A stretch of DNA of 64,000 nt. It comes from Pseudoalteromonas phenolica. GTDB lineage: Bacteria; Pseudomonadota; Gammaproteobacteria; Enterobacterales; Alteromonadaceae. Both the position numbers and the translations under genes were made by a program. Below the pieces are notes generated by a model. That model was not told the DNA's origin, searched no databases, and worked only from the letters and a program-made list of their open reading frames with translations. The stretch lies in the NCBI RefSeq assembly GCF_001444405.1, contig NZ_CP013187.1, positions 3,472,001 through 3,536,000 on the forward strand. The letters run 5' to 3'. Below are positions 38,311 to 51,903 of this stretch, piece after piece. Numbering within the stretch: the stretch's first letter is position 1; every line of letters starts with the position of its first letter.

Positions 38311-40101
38311 TTATAATTGATGAGAAAATAAGGTTTGATATAAACCTTCTTTACTTATCAGTGCTTTATGCTCACCAAATGCTGAAACCTCTCCATCATC
38401 TAATACATAGATCAAATCGGCTTGAGAAATAGCACTCAGTCTATGTGCAATAATTAAAGTGGTCCTATTTTCTAAAAACTGAGCTAAATTGTGATGAATT
38501 TTTGCTTCAGTTTCTATATCTAATGCTGATGTTGCTTCATCAAGAATTACCACTTTTGGATCTGCTAACACCATTCTAGCAATTGCTAGGCGCTGTTTTT
38601 GACCACCAGACAGGCGAACGCCATTTCGACCAATTAAAGCATCTAGTTGCTCATCTAGTTTTTCGATGGTTGCAGTTAACTCAGCAATAGCCAGAGCTTG
38701 CCATAATTGCTCATCAGTAAACTGACCGCCCATTGATAAGTTTTCTCTCACTGACGCATTAAGCATAACCGGCTGTTGTAATACAGTCGCGACATGCTCT
38801 CTGACTTGCGGGTAGCCAACCTGCTCAATTTGTTTATCATCAATAAAAATGCTACCAGATTGCTTCTCATATAAACCGAGTAACAGTTGCACTAACGTTG
38901 ATTTACCACCACCTGAAACAGCGACAACCGCAACTTTCTTACCTGCTGGAATGTGCATGGAAACATTTTTGAGCACCGGCTGCTCGCTGTGATAACCAAA
39001 GTTAACCTGCTCAAAACGAATATCTACTTGCGGATTTTTAAATGCTTGAACACTTGAGGTAGTTGCCGGTCTCTCCGTTTCAAAGGCAAAGACTTGGTTC
39101 AGTCGCTGTAATGCAGCGGATGCTCCATAGTAGGCATATTGCATACCCAATAGCTCTTGCACTGGCCCCATCATAAACCAAAGGTAACCAAACACCGCGA
39201 AAATTTGCCCAACAGTCAAATCAGCGAACACCACCATGAGCATCGCGATGGCTCTAAATACCTCAAAACCCAATAAGAAAATAGTAAAACTGAGACGACT
39301 AACCGCATCTGTTTTCCATTGAGATTGAACAGAATAATGCTTTAGATCTTTTGCTGTCGCTTTAACTTGCTCAAAATATTTACCTTCACGACGGATTGCT
39401 TTTAACTGGGCAATCGCATCTAAAGTTTCTACCAGTGAAGATTGAAAGGCCTCAAATGCGCCATTTTCTTTTTTCTTAAGATCTTTTACCCGCTTTCCAA
39501 ACTGTCTTGAGAAATAAATAACAGCTGGGTTCAAGAGTAGAATAATGGCTCCTAATGTTAGGTCTATCCAAAGCAAAATCACTGCAGTGCCTATGATAGT
39601 TAACAAGCTAATTAGAAACCGTGACAAGGTTTGACTAATAAAATTATCGAGAGTTTCGACATCAGTAATACAGCGAGAACTGATCGCGCCACCACCTTGC
39701 GTTTCATATTCCTTGAGTTGTACTAATGGCAAATGATTTAACAACAAGCTGCGAACTTGAAAGCTGATGTCTTTTCCAATAATCGTAAACTGTCGAGATT
39801 GTAAAACGCCTAATACCAATGCCGATAATCGCATCAGCACAACACTCAGTAAGACAAAGAGAATATAACCAACTGCATTGTGAGCAGAATCGGGCAAAAG
39901 TGTATTCATAAACTCAATGGCTGCCCCTGGCTTTTCAAGTAGTACTTCATCTACTAATAAGGGCATCATTAAAGGTATAGGCACACTAACCAATGCAGCC
40001 AGCAGTGCGATGATATGAGCATAAGTAAGCGACTTACGGTGTGCAAGGACACTCTGTTTGATTGTTTGCCAAGTTAGCGGCTCGCCGGAATGTATTTGCA
40101 T
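38311..40101 (-). CDS. ABC transporter, fused permease and ATPase (MsbA-like exporter half)
   Basis: The 596-residue half-transporter is probably a homodimeric inner-membrane exporter. Six transmembrane helices lie in about 20-310, followed by a nucleotide-binding domain. Walker A is AVSGGGKSTL, the Q-loop is VLQQPVML, the signature is LSGGQKQRLA, Walker B is KVVILDEATSALD, and the switch His is in IIAHRLS. The substrate is unknown. It starts exactly where selO ends (1-bp overlap), so it is co-translated with selO and the Tag-like glycosylase gene. Confidence 0.88.
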   Translation of the reverse strand: MQIHSGEPLTWQTIKQSVLAHRKSLTYAHIIALLAALVSVPIPLMMPLLVDEVLLEKPGAAIEFMNTLLPDSAHNAVGYILFVLLSVVLMRLSALVLGVLQSRQFTIIGKDISFQVRSLLLNHLPLVQLKEYETQGGGAISSRCITDVETLDNFISQTLSRFLISLLTIIGTAVILLWIDLTLGAIILLLNPAVIYFSRQFGKRVKDLKKKENGAFEAFQSSLVETLDAIAQLKAIRREGKYFEQVKATAKDLKHYSVQSQWKTDAVSRLSFTIFLLGFEVFRAIAMLMVVFADLTVGQIFAVFGYLWFMMGPVQELLGMQYAYYGASAALQRLNQVFAFETERPATTSSVQAFKNPQVDIRFEQVNFGYHSEQPVLKNVSMHIPAGKKVAVVAVSGGGKSTLVQLLLGLYEKQSGSIFIDDKQIEQVGYPQVREHVATVLQQPVMLNASVRENLSMGGQFTDEQLWQALAIAELTATIEKLDEQLDALIGRNGVRLSGGQKQRLAIARMVLADPKVVILDEATSALDIETEAKIHHNLAQFLENRTTLIIAHRLSAISQADLIYVLDDGEVSAFGEHKALISKEGLYQTLFSHQL

Positions 40102-41522
40102 TATGTACCACAGAAAGTTTGGTAGGTTTCAGGTTTTGTATGACACGCTGTAAATGCTTGATCATATTCTTGATAGTTATATGGGTTATTTAATAGTGGC
40201 AGCCACTTTTCAAGCAGAGGGCTGTGTCCAATATCATAAAACTCTTCTATTACTTTTTCGACTAATTCATTACGAGGAACAATAGCTGGGTTTGCCTTGG
40301 ACATTAAAGCTCCCACCTCGACTGCATCAAACACTGATATCCGTTTTTTCCACTTAGCTAACCATTCATTCAATTCAGCAGGGAGCGTAAACAGTGCTTC
40401 TTTGTTTATTACCAATGAAGTCAAAGCAGCAAAAGTATTGGTGTAGTCTAGTTGATGATTCTTCATTAACACCAACAATTCCGAGAGTAGTTCGCTATCT
40501 GAATCACGCCAATCTGGTAACCCTAATTTCTGTGCCCACATCGTATGATAAGCTTCGTTAAAAGAATTTGAAAAATCACTGAGCACACCAGTCAGCTTTT
40601 CGAGCGCTTGTTCTTCATCAACCGCCATAATTAACATCAGAGACTCTGCTAAACGTGCGCAATTCCAATGGGCAATATTTGGTTGCTGACCAAATGCATA
40701 GCGGCCTTGCTTATCTATAGAGCTGAATACAGCATTGAAGTCGAAAGCCTCAAGCATAGCGCACGGCCCAAAATCGATGGTCTCGCCAGACACCAAGCAA
40801 TTATCGGTATTCATTACACCGTGGATAAAGCCCACTCTTAACCAATCAGTAATCAATGAGATTTGGTTGTTACAAACATGCTTTAAGAAATCACATACTC
40901 TATCATCACCTTCTGATTTAATTTGTGGGTAATGCCGCTTAATCGCAAGTTCTAATAAGCGCTCCATACCCGCTTTATCTTGCTGTAATGCTAAATACTG
41001 AAAAGAACCCACTCGAATATGGCTAGATGCTACCCGACAAACTACCGCACCTGGCACATAGCCTTGCCTATAAACATCGTTACCTGTTGTGATTACAGAC
41101 AAACATTCTGTTGTTTTAACCCTTAATGACTTAATAGCTTGGCTCATCACAAACTCTCGAACTGCCGGACCAAGCGCACAAAGACCATCACCACCACGAG
41201 AAAATGGTGTTGCCCCAGAGCCTTTTAACTGTAAGTCAAAAGGGCTATTACTCTGAGTAGTTCCTAGGTAATGCGCTCTACCATCACCAAGTGTTGGATT
41301 GAAATGACCAAACTGATGACCTGAATAGGCTAATGCAGATGCAGGAATGCCCTCAATGCTTCTTGAGCCAGAGAGATAAGAAAGCACTTCTTCTTCTGTC
41401 CAATTTAGCTCTAGCCTTTCAAATAGATCTTCATTAAATAAAACAAGTTGAGGTGAACTTGGTTGAGCCATAGGATAATCAACAGCAAAGCCTTCTGTAA
41501 TTTCAGCATAATCATTTTGCAT
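40101..41522 (-). CDS. selO: Protein adenylyltransferase SelO (YdiU)
   Basis: The 473-residue pseudokinase-fold enzyme transfers AMP from ATP to Ser, Thr or Tyr of target proteins, linked to redox stress. Family marks are YSGHQFGHFNPTLGDGRA, LKGSGATPFSRGGDG, HGVMNTDN and DFGPCAMLEAFD (metal-binding loop). Residues for the flipped ATP binding mode are present. It overlaps the Tag-like gene and the ABC exporter by one base each, forming a tightly packed three-gene operon. Length is close to that of E. coli YdiU (478). Confidence 0.93.
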   Translation of the reverse strand: MQNDYAEITEGFAVDYPMAQPSSPQLVLFNEDLFERLELNWTEEEVLSYLSGSRSIEGIPASALAYSGHQFGHFNPTLGDGRAHYLGTTQSNSPFDLQLKGSGATPFSRGGDGLCALGPAVREFVMSQAIKSLRVKTTECLSVITTGNDVYRQGYVPGAVVCRVASSHIRVGSFQYLALQQDKAGMERLLELAIKRHYPQIKSEGDDRVCDFLKHVCNNQISLITDWLRVGFIHGVMNTDNCLVSGETIDFGPCAMLEAFDFNAVFSSIDKQGRYAFGQQPNIAHWNCARLAESLMLIMAVDEEQALEKLTGVLSDFSNSFNEAYHTMWAQKLGLPDWRDSDSELLSELLVLMKNHQLDYTNTFAALTSLVINKEALFTLPAELNEWLAKWKKRISVFDAVEVGALMSKANPAIVPRNELVEKVIEEFYDIGHSPLLEKWLPLLNNPYNYQEYDQAFTACHTKPETYQTFCGT

Positions 41523-42235
41523 TATTCATTACCTTCTACATTCACGTAATTATCACCAACACTATAAGCAATAAGCTGGCTCAGTGCAGTTAAAGACCAA
41601 CCACTTTCTTCTACTAGTTTATTAAAAAAAGACTGGATTGCAGTAAGAGATTTTTTTGTTTGCAAACCACCATCAATGATTTTATGTGCTCTGAGGTAAG
41701 ACTCTACATCTCGTGACAAAATGAAAGTATCTTTGCCCATAGCTCGTAATGCGTAAGGTCCTGTATTGCCGCCTAACCGTGCACCCTGTTTCTTTAGTTC
41801 TGCCCAAAGGCTAATAATGTTATCTTCAGGCCAGTCAGCGATAAACTTAGCAAATGAGCCGTGTTTTTGTGCTATTTCATAGATCATGTAGCAATTATGT
41901 GGAATCGTCTGTACTTTTTTAAAATTGCGGATAATACGCTCATCCTGTGACTTTTCTTCTAGTTGCTCAGGCGACATCATCAATAACGCATCAATATTAA
42001 ACTGCCAAAACACCTCTTTAAAACCGGGCCACTTTGCGTTGATCACTGACCAATAAAAGCCACTTTGGAATACTTTCTTGGTAAACGCCTCGAGCCAAAG
42101 CGAATCAGAGTGTGACAACAACTCTTGCTTCGTCAGAGGGGTTGATATCAACAACCTCAAATTTTGCTCACCTAATTTTCTTTCACATGCTCTTTGATAA
42201 ATCTCTTTGAAGGATTCCAAACCAATACCTGTCAA
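41522..42235 (-). CDS. DNA-3-methyladenine glycosylase I (Tag) family protein
   Basis: A 237-residue helix-hairpin-helix-type glycosylase of the Tag family. WLEAFTKKVFQSGFYWSVI, RIIRNFKKVQTIPHNC and GNTGPYALRAMGKDTFILS match Tag-family segments. The family excises N3-methyladenine from alkylated DNA. The C-terminus (to VEGNE) lacks the zinc-snap His/Cys cluster clearly seen in E. coli Tag, so it may be a divergent subgroup. It is first in the operon with selO and the ABC exporter. Confidence 0.8.
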   Translation of the reverse strand: MTGIGLESFKEIYQRACERKLGEQNLRLLISTPLTKQELLSHSDSLWLEAFTKKVFQSGFYWSVINAKWPGFKEVFWQFNIDALLMMSPEQLEEKSQDERIIRNFKKVQTIPHNCYMIYEIAQKHGSFAKFIADWPEDNIISLWAELKKQGARLGGNTGPYALRAMGKDTFILSRDVESYLRAHKIIDGGLQTKKSLTAIQSFFNKLVEESGWSLTALSQLIAYSVGDNYVNVEGNE

Positions 42236-42289
42236 TTAATTAAAACATTTAATACGCTAAGGATCTCTAATGTGTTTAATGATAAAGGA

Positions 42290-42650
42290 ATTAAGTGCAA
42301 ATAGGTGCAGTTAAGTGCGAAAGGTTTATGACAAGCGCGTAGCGCTTACATTCTTTTCGTGCAAGGTGAAATGAGCTAGTTTAGCTGGAGTTGAGGCCTT
42401 ATTTACTAACTATTATGAAAAGTGTTTCAAAATGAACAGAGTGGCTAATGTGAAGACTGCTTACTTCACCTTGCGCTTATGGTGCAAAATTAGCGACTGC
42501 AAACGCAGTGAAATAGTGCAAAGTTAATGACAACGAGCAAGGCGAGCACATTTGCTTTGCGCAAGGTGAGATAAACTAGTTTAGCTGATGTTGAGGCCGT
42601 CAAGATTAAGCACGGTGAAGGCTACTCATTTCACCTTGCGCTAATTCGTC
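42290..42650. repeat. Cluster of palindromic repeat modules downstream of rrn operon 2
   Basis: Two related modules. Left arms: GCAAGGTGAAATGAGCTAG at 42361 and CAAGGTGAGATAAACTAG at 42561. Each is followed by TTTAGCTG and GTTGAGGCC, then by right arms TTCACCTTGCGC near 42465 and 42629. The left arm at 42361 and the right arm at 42621 (CTACTCATTTCACCTTGC) are near-perfect inverses, so nested and long-range hairpins are possible. Related words appear at 3030-3180. No ORF is credible here. Confidence 0.8.
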
Positions 42651-42707
42651 TTTTTATCACTGTGTACAATCTCATCACTGTGCAGGACGATTTAGCACCA
42701 TAAACGC

Positions 42708-42737
42708 AAAAAAGCCCGACTCTTTCGAATCGGGCTT
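42708..42737 (-). terminator. Rho-independent terminator of rRNA operon 2
   Basis: Identical stem to the one after operon 1 (AAGCCCGA/TCGGGCTT) with a T-run on the minus strand, 13 bp past 5S. Confidence 0.88.
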
Positions 42738-42749
42738 TCTCTAAATAGG

Positions 42750-42866
42750 TGCTTGGCAATGTTCTACTTTCACATGGGAGACCCACACTATCATCGACGC
42801 TGTTTCGTTTCACTTCTGAGTTCGGCATGGAATCAGGTGGTTCCAAAACGCTATGGTCACCAAGCA
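42750..42866 (-). rRNA. rrf: 5S ribosomal RNA (rrn operon 2)
   Basis: 117 nt on the minus strand, TGCTTGGTGACC through TGCCAAGCA, identical to the copy at 3237-3353. Confidence 0.95.
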
Positions 42867-42960
42867 AATTTGGTTAAAATCTGGAAAAAATCTGATAATT
42901 CTAAAACTTTCTACTTTAGTTCATATTAGCTTCTGAGCTAAAACCACTTTGGCGTTGTAT

Positions 42961-45840
<2,880 letters not shown>

Positions 45841-46028
45841 ATACAACCCAAAATGGTTTATTACTTTGAGGTGTATGTGTCAAAGACAGTTTTAACTTCG
45901 CCAGAAGTTAATATTGAATACTAAAGTAGACGCTAATAAACAAATGAATGTTTATCGGCATTGTTTTACTTTTGAAAACTCTTTTTAGAATTTCTTCTAA
46001 AAGAATTAATTATCAGCTTTTCCAAATT

Positions 46029-46039
46029 TTTAAAGAGCA
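46029..46039 (-). promoter_or_regulatory. boxA antitermination element in the 16S-23S spacer, operon 2
   Basis: The minus strand reads TGCTCTTTAAA, as in operon 1. The spacer is about 271 bp, with no tRNA gene. Confidence 0.75.
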
Positions 46040-46111
46040 ATATTAATTAGCAACTTGTGCTAACTAACAATCATCTGTGTGGACACTACGAACAAATCTG
46101 TTCTAAATCGT

Positions 46112-47644
<1,533 letters not shown>

Positions 47645-47804
47645 AAAGTTTTTTGAATCCGAAGATTCGTGCTCAATGAATTCTGTATAAATTGACTATA
47701 TAGTCACTCATAAGAAATTGAGACTCTAAATTTTTTTGCTCCTGAATCAAGAGCTGTTAGAACTCAATCTGTACGAGTGCCCACACAGATGATTGCTTCA
47801 TATT

Positions 47805-47815
47805 TTTAAAGAACA
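47805..47815 (-). promoter_or_regulatory. boxA antitermination element in the rrn operon 2 leader
   Basis: TGTTCTTTAAA on the minus strand, same place relative to 16S as in operon 1. Confidence 0.7.
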
Positions 47816-47861
47816 GTGTAACTCGATGAGTTACCGCAGCCTCGCTGCGAAGTGGAGCGCC

Positions 47862-47889
47862 ATAATAACGACTTCACTTTTTATGTCAA
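47862..47889 (-). promoter_or_regulatory. rrn operon 2 promoter P2
   Basis: TTGACA, 16-bp spacer, TATTAT and discriminator GGCGCTCC on the minus strand, identical to operon 1. Confidence 0.85.
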
Positions 47890-47986
47890 CACTTAATTTT
47901 AAAAAGTTATTTAAGATTAAGTTTTATTTGACTCGACATCGTTTTGATTTGCTTTTCAGCGTCTCGCCCCGTGTCAGTGGGTGCGC

Positions 47987-48014
47987 ATTATAGGGAGAAT
48001 TTAAAAGCGCGCAA
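47987..48014 (-). promoter_or_regulatory. rrn operon 2 promoter P1
   Basis: TATAAT at 47987-47992 (minus) with a 16-bp spacer to TTGCGC. The -35 is weaker than the TTGATC of operon 1, while the upstream A/T tract is partly shared. Confidence 0.7.
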
Positions 48015-48217
48015 CCCCTTTTTTCAATTAATTTTGAGAAATGTGTTCAACCGCTCAAAAAGAGAACAAAAAAGGCTTGTTAGAATAAAAAATGTTCTAT
48101 TTACCCACTTCGAATAGCTAATTTCTCTTTTTAATTATTGCTTAAACATTTTAAGACGCTAAGATAGCAGCTCGTTTGTTAAATTATTGTATACCCATTG
48201 TATATTGGTAGATCCTT

Positions 48218-48691
48218 ATGAACCCAACTCAACAAAAGTCTCTTTTTATTGTTTTAGCAATTGCGATAATCGGCTATTTTGCTGCTAATGCTCTTCTTGC
48301 AGACTCTTCTCTTAATCTTGGTGCTACTTTTTCTATTGGCACACTCATCGGTGGTTTCATTGCAACTGTTATGTCGGCAAGTAATGTACCCCCGCAATCT
48401 GACAATGCTGAAGTAAAAACAAAAACACTTTATGTAGGTAACTTACCTTATAAAGCAAATGAAAGTGTCGTTCGAGAGCTTTTCTCTGAACAGGGCCGTG
48501 TATTCAACGTTCGTTTATTAAAAGATAAAAATACAGGTAAACGTCGTGGTTTCGGCTTTGTGGAGATGGCAGAAGCTGATGCTGATAAAGCCATTGCAGC
48601 ATTGAATGAAAAAGAGTTCCAACAACGTACACTGAAGGTTAGAGCTGCAAAACAAAAACCTGAGGCATCGGAAGAAGCTGTAGCAAGTTAA
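48218..48691 (+). CDS. Membrane-anchored RRM RNA-binding protein
   Basis: A 157-residue protein with two hydrophobic helices (about 8-27, SLFIVLAIAIIGYFAANAL; about 35-55, GATFSIGTLIGGFIATVM) and a single C-terminal RNA-recognition motif (about 70-148). RNP2 is LYVGNL and RNP1 is RRGFGFVEM, with the key aromatic residues kept. The RRM follows the helices without a long linker, so RNA binding would occur at the cytoplasmic face of the inner membrane. Bacterial RRM proteins of this type are poorly characterised. It is divergent from rrn operon 2 and overlaps murI tail to tail by 4 bp. Confidence 0.88.
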   Translation: MNPTQQKSLFIVLAIAIIGYFAANALLADSSLNLGATFSIGTLIGGFIATVMSASNVPPQSDNAEVKTKTLYVGNLPYKANESVVRELFSEQGRVFNVRLLKDKNTGKRRGFGFVEMAEADADKAIAALNEKEFQQRTLKVRAAKQKPEASEEAVAS

Positions 48692-49458
48692 AGATATAAA
48701 CTTTTCACATCGTATCCTGCAATAGCAGGGACATCATTTAAAGCCGTTGCATAAAACTGTAGCGGCTTTTTTATTTCTGCTTCATCTATACTGCCACCCA
48801 ACAAATGCTTTACTCTTTTTGCAATTGCAGTTCCGGAGTCTATTAATACGCATTGCGTTTTATAAAACTCTGCTATTTCATATTTCAATATTGGAAAATG
48901 TGTACACCCCAATATCAAAACATCAGCTTGATTATCAACCTTAATAGATGATAGCTCCTTGTTAACTCCTTCTCGTACATCTTCATTTAACCAAAACTTG
49001 CGCTCTGCCAGCCTTACCAACTCTGTTGAATGGTAGAAGCTTACTTGGCAATCTTGAGCAAACTCGCTCACTAAAGATTGCGTATACTGGTTCTTTGAAG
49101 TAGCAGGCGTTGCTAATAAAGCAATATGCTTTCTAATACTAATTTGTGCTGCAGGCTTTATAGCAGGCACCACACCAACAATCGGAATTTGAGTAAACTG
49201 TCGAATATGTGCCAGTGCGTAAGTAGAGGCTGTATTGCAAGCAATAACAATTAAGTCAACTTCACCAAAAAAGTTTGAGCTTATTTTATTGACGAGATTT
49301 GCCAGTCTATTTTGAATTGTTTCTTCTGTCTGAAGCCCGTAGGGCAGTAATGCATTATCCATAATATAGGTATAGTCTGCCTCTGGCAGTGCACTTTGGA
49401 TATGTGTTAAGACACTTGTCCCACCAATACCTGAATCAAAAACTAAAATATGCGGCAA
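48688..49458 (-). CDS. murI: Glutamate racemase
   Basis: The 256-residue cofactor-independent enzyme makes D-glutamate for peptidoglycan. FDSGIGGTSVLTHI opens the sequence. Catalytic cysteines lie in VIACNTASTYAL (about residue 74) and LGCTHFPIL (about 184), and Asp in FDSG also contributes. Length is within the family range. The convergent RRM gene shares its last 4 bases. An in-frame ATG start fits well. Confidence 0.95.
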   Translation of the reverse strand: MPHILVFDSGIGGTSVLTHIQSALPEADYTYIMDNALLPYGLQTEETIQNRLANLVNKISSNFFGEVDLIVIACNTASTYALAHIRQFTQIPIVGVVPAIKPAAQISIRKHIALLATPATSKNQYTQSLVSEFAQDCQVSFYHSTELVRLAERKFWLNEDVREGVNKELSSIKVDNQADVLILGCTHFPILKYEIAEFYKTQCVLIDSGTAIAKRVKHLLGGSIDEAEIKKPLQFYATALNDVPAIAGYDVKSLYL

Positions 49459-49519
49459 ACTATGGCTCCTCTATACTGAGGTGCAAGTTTGCCCGAGCTT
49501 ATATGGCTTGCCAAGTCAC

Positions 49520-50620
49520 TTAAGCTGATTTCTCTGACTTATTATCAAGTTGATTGAAGAAGCCTTGCGCATAATCTAAAAGCTGAGCCATTCTTGCTTG
49601 TCCATCATTCATCCACGCCATAATATCAGGTAACTGCTGTTCAATGCCTAATGCCTTACCTTCTGAATGAATATTCTCTAGTTGTTTATCAAGAGGCTGA
49701 AACGCTTGCTCTAACTCTTTTATTGGGTTCGCTTGTTGGTATTGAGCAATTGCAGCGGTTGTTTTTGTCTGACGTAAATCCATCGTGAAATTGGTAATTT
49801 GATCACTCTCTATATTCAATGCCGATGCTTTTTCAAACGCATCGTCATATTCACCTGAGAAAAATGAATCACTGACATTGCGAATGTCTTTCATCATTTC
49901 ATTTATGGCTTTTTGCTCATCGGCATTAAGCTCACCATTCACACTGATCGAAAAGCTTACATCCTCACTTGATTGCTCTGACACAGCCAAGCCATAATTA
50001 TCACCGTTTTGAGTATAGCTGGCTGCTTGACCTTTTGAACGAGCATCACTCAGTGAAATAGTCACTTCATCACCCTCTGCAGTTGTAAAACTATATTCTG
50101 CTTGATTCGACAAACTTGCATACTGTGCTGCACTGACCTGCATATAAGCAGGTTTAGGGTTAAATAACTCTTCTTCAAAATCATCGAGTCCTTTGAAAAT
50201 GCCTTCTCGAGACTTTTCTATACCCTCTTCAATGTCATCATTAAAAAGCGCACTTTCTTTTAACTCCGAAGTGGCTTCATCAATGCCCATTTGGACACCT
50301 TTTCGTGCAGCCCCCAACATATCTTTTAAAGTGTCGTCATCTTTACCATCTGCTTTCGCTTTGTTCACTGCCCCTTTAACAAAGTCGAGCACATTTTTAA
50401 CGATGGCTTCAAAATCAAATAATGGCTTTTTCTCTTTCTCTGGCTTTTCAATGCCTAAAGCTTCTGCCAATTTATCATCTAGTAATTTAGCTGCTATTTT
50501 ACTCTTATCACCATGATAGCTATCTGGGTTTAAATGCATGGTCGGCTTAAAGGCAGCTTTATTGTTCGCCTTATTTGCCATAGCAGGATTAAGAAGCTGG
50601 TTAAGTTGTCCAATTTTCAT
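49520..50620 (-). CDS. Hypothetical protein, DUF5610-like
   Basis: A 366-residue hydrophilic, highly charged protein with no signal peptide or membrane helix. The start MKIGQLNQLL follows GGGAGA; a longer reading from 50650 is rejected. A helical region at about 60-150 (KNVLDFVKGAVNKAKADGKD; GMLGAARKGVQMGIDEAT-like) resembles DUF5610 as I recall it. A beta-rich middle (EYSFTTAEGDEVTISL) and a helical C-terminus follow. Function is unknown. It sits alone between murI and trmA. Confidence 0.65.
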   Translation of the reverse strand: MKIGQLNQLLNPAMANKANNKAAFKPTMHLNPDSYHGDKSKIAAKLLDDKLAEALGIEKPEKEKKPLFDFEAIVKNVLDFVKGAVNKAKADGKDDDTLKDMLGAARKGVQMGIDEATSELKESALFNDDIEEGIEKSREGIFKGLDDFEEELFNPKPAYMQVSAAQYASLSNQAEYSFTTAEGDEVTISLSDARSKGQAASYTQNGDNYGLAVSEQSSEDVSFSISVNGELNADEQKAINEMMKDIRNVSDSFFSGEYDDAFEKASALNIESDQITNFTMDLRQTKTTAAIAQYQQANPIKELEQAFQPLDKQLENIHSEGKALGIEQQLPDIMAWMNDGQARMAQLLDYAQGFFNQLDNKSEKSA

Positions 50621-50800
50621 GTTCTGTCTCCCAGAAATAATGGTCACCAAGCATGTGCTCGGTTATTTTCTGCTTATCGGCAAATATTAATAACACTTGA
50701 GGCGTTAGTATAAAAAAACAACAAAATTTAGCGAGAAACTGGACAAATCACCTATGCCCCCTACAATACCCGCTCTCGAATTTGTAAGGTCAGTTTAACT

Positions 50801-51898
50801 ATGCCAGTCATCACTATTGATACCGCCACATATGAACAGCAGCTTGCTGAGAAGCAAACGCGTATTAGTGCTCAATTTGCTCGCTTTAACGCACCACAGC
50901 TTGAAGTCTTTGAATCAGCAAAAACGCAATACCGTCAACGTGCTGAATTTAGAGTATGGCACGATGGTGACGATCTCTACCACATTATGTTTGATCAAGA
51001 GAGTAAGCAAAAAATTCGAGTGGAAACATTTGATCCTGCCGCGCCGCTTATTAGTGAAATCATGCAAGTTATGATGGAAAAGTTACGTCATAACGAGATA
51101 CTTCGCCGTAAGCTTTTCCAAATCGATTACTTATCTACGCTAAGTGGAGAGATCCTAGTAAGTCTGCTTTATCACAAACAGCTTGATGATGAATGGTTAG
51201 CGGCAATTAATGCATTACGTTCTGAGCTTCAGAAAACCTATAAAATTGACTTTATCGGTCGCGCTCGTAAACAAAAGATCGTGTTAGGCAACGATTTTGT
51301 CACAGAGCAATTGACTGTAAATGGTCAAACTTATCAGTACCAGCAAGTTGAAAATAGCTTTACTCAGCCAAATGCGAAAGTAAATGAGAAAATGCTGGAA
51401 TGGGCGCAAGACCTTTGTGCGCCACTGGAGAATGATTTACTTGAGCTATATTGTGGTAACGGTAACTTCTCAATTGCTTTAGCGGGTAGCTTTAATAAAG
51501 TATTAGCAACTGAAATCTCAAAGTCGTCGGTCAATTCGGCACAAATTAATATCGCAGCGAATAAGGTTGAGAACTTAGATATTATTCGTATGTCGAGTGA
51601 AGAGTTTACGCAGGCAATGAAAGGCGAACGCCAATTTTCTAGATTAAATGGCATTACCCTTCAAGACTACAACTGCCAAACTATTTTGGTAGATCCACCA
51701 CGTGCAGGCATGGACGAACTGACTTGTCGTTTAGTGTCTAATTACGACAACATCATTTATATCTCATGTAACCCAGACACACTAGAGCGTGATTTAGACA
51801 TGCTATGTGAAACACACTCTGTATCTCGCATTGCGATCTTCGACCAGTTCCCATATACACATCATGTGGAGTCTGGTGTATTTTTACAGCGTAAATAA
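50801..51898 (+). CDS. trmA: tRNA (uracil-5-)-methyltransferase
   Basis: The 365-residue enzyme makes m5U54 (ribothymidine) in the T loop of tRNAs using S-adenosylmethionine. SAM motif I is LELYCGNGNFSIAL, DPPRAGMDE contributes to the base site, and the catalytic cysteine lies in YISCNPDTLERDL. The C-terminus FDQFPYTHHVESGVFL is the TrmA signature. It is 1 residue shorter than E. coli TrmA. It is monocistronic and convergent with the DUF523 gene. Confidence 0.96.
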   Translation: MPVITIDTATYEQQLAEKQTRISAQFARFNAPQLEVFESAKTQYRQRAEFRVWHDGDDLYHIMFDQESKQKIRVETFDPAAPLISEIMQVMMEKLRHNEILRRKLFQIDYLSTLSGEILVSLLYHKQLDDEWLAAINALRSELQKTYKIDFIGRARKQKIVLGNDFVTEQLTVNGQTYQYQQVENSFTQPNAKVNEKMLEWAQDLCAPLENDLLELYCGNGNFSIALAGSFNKVLATEISKSSVNSAQINIAANKVENLDIIRMSSEEFTQAMKGERQFSRLNGITLQDYNCQTILVDPPRAGMDELTCRLVSNYDNIIYISCNPDTLERDLDMLCETHSVSRIAIFDQFPYTHHVESGVFLQRK

Positions 51899-51903
51899 TC
51901 CCG

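Larger units (their letters stand above)
47645..48217. other. rrn operon 2 leader and divergent promoter region
   Basis: 573 bp without a gene. The first ~345 bp are almost the same as upstream of operon 1 (8455-8800; one indel and a few substitutions). They hold boxA, P2 and P1 on the minus strand. The rest is unique and must carry the promoter of the RRM gene. Confidence 0.6.

Noticed and set aside
42290..42650. Insertion sequence remnant
   Set aside because: There is no transposase fragment or target-site duplication, and the arms are nested within the block instead of bounding it.
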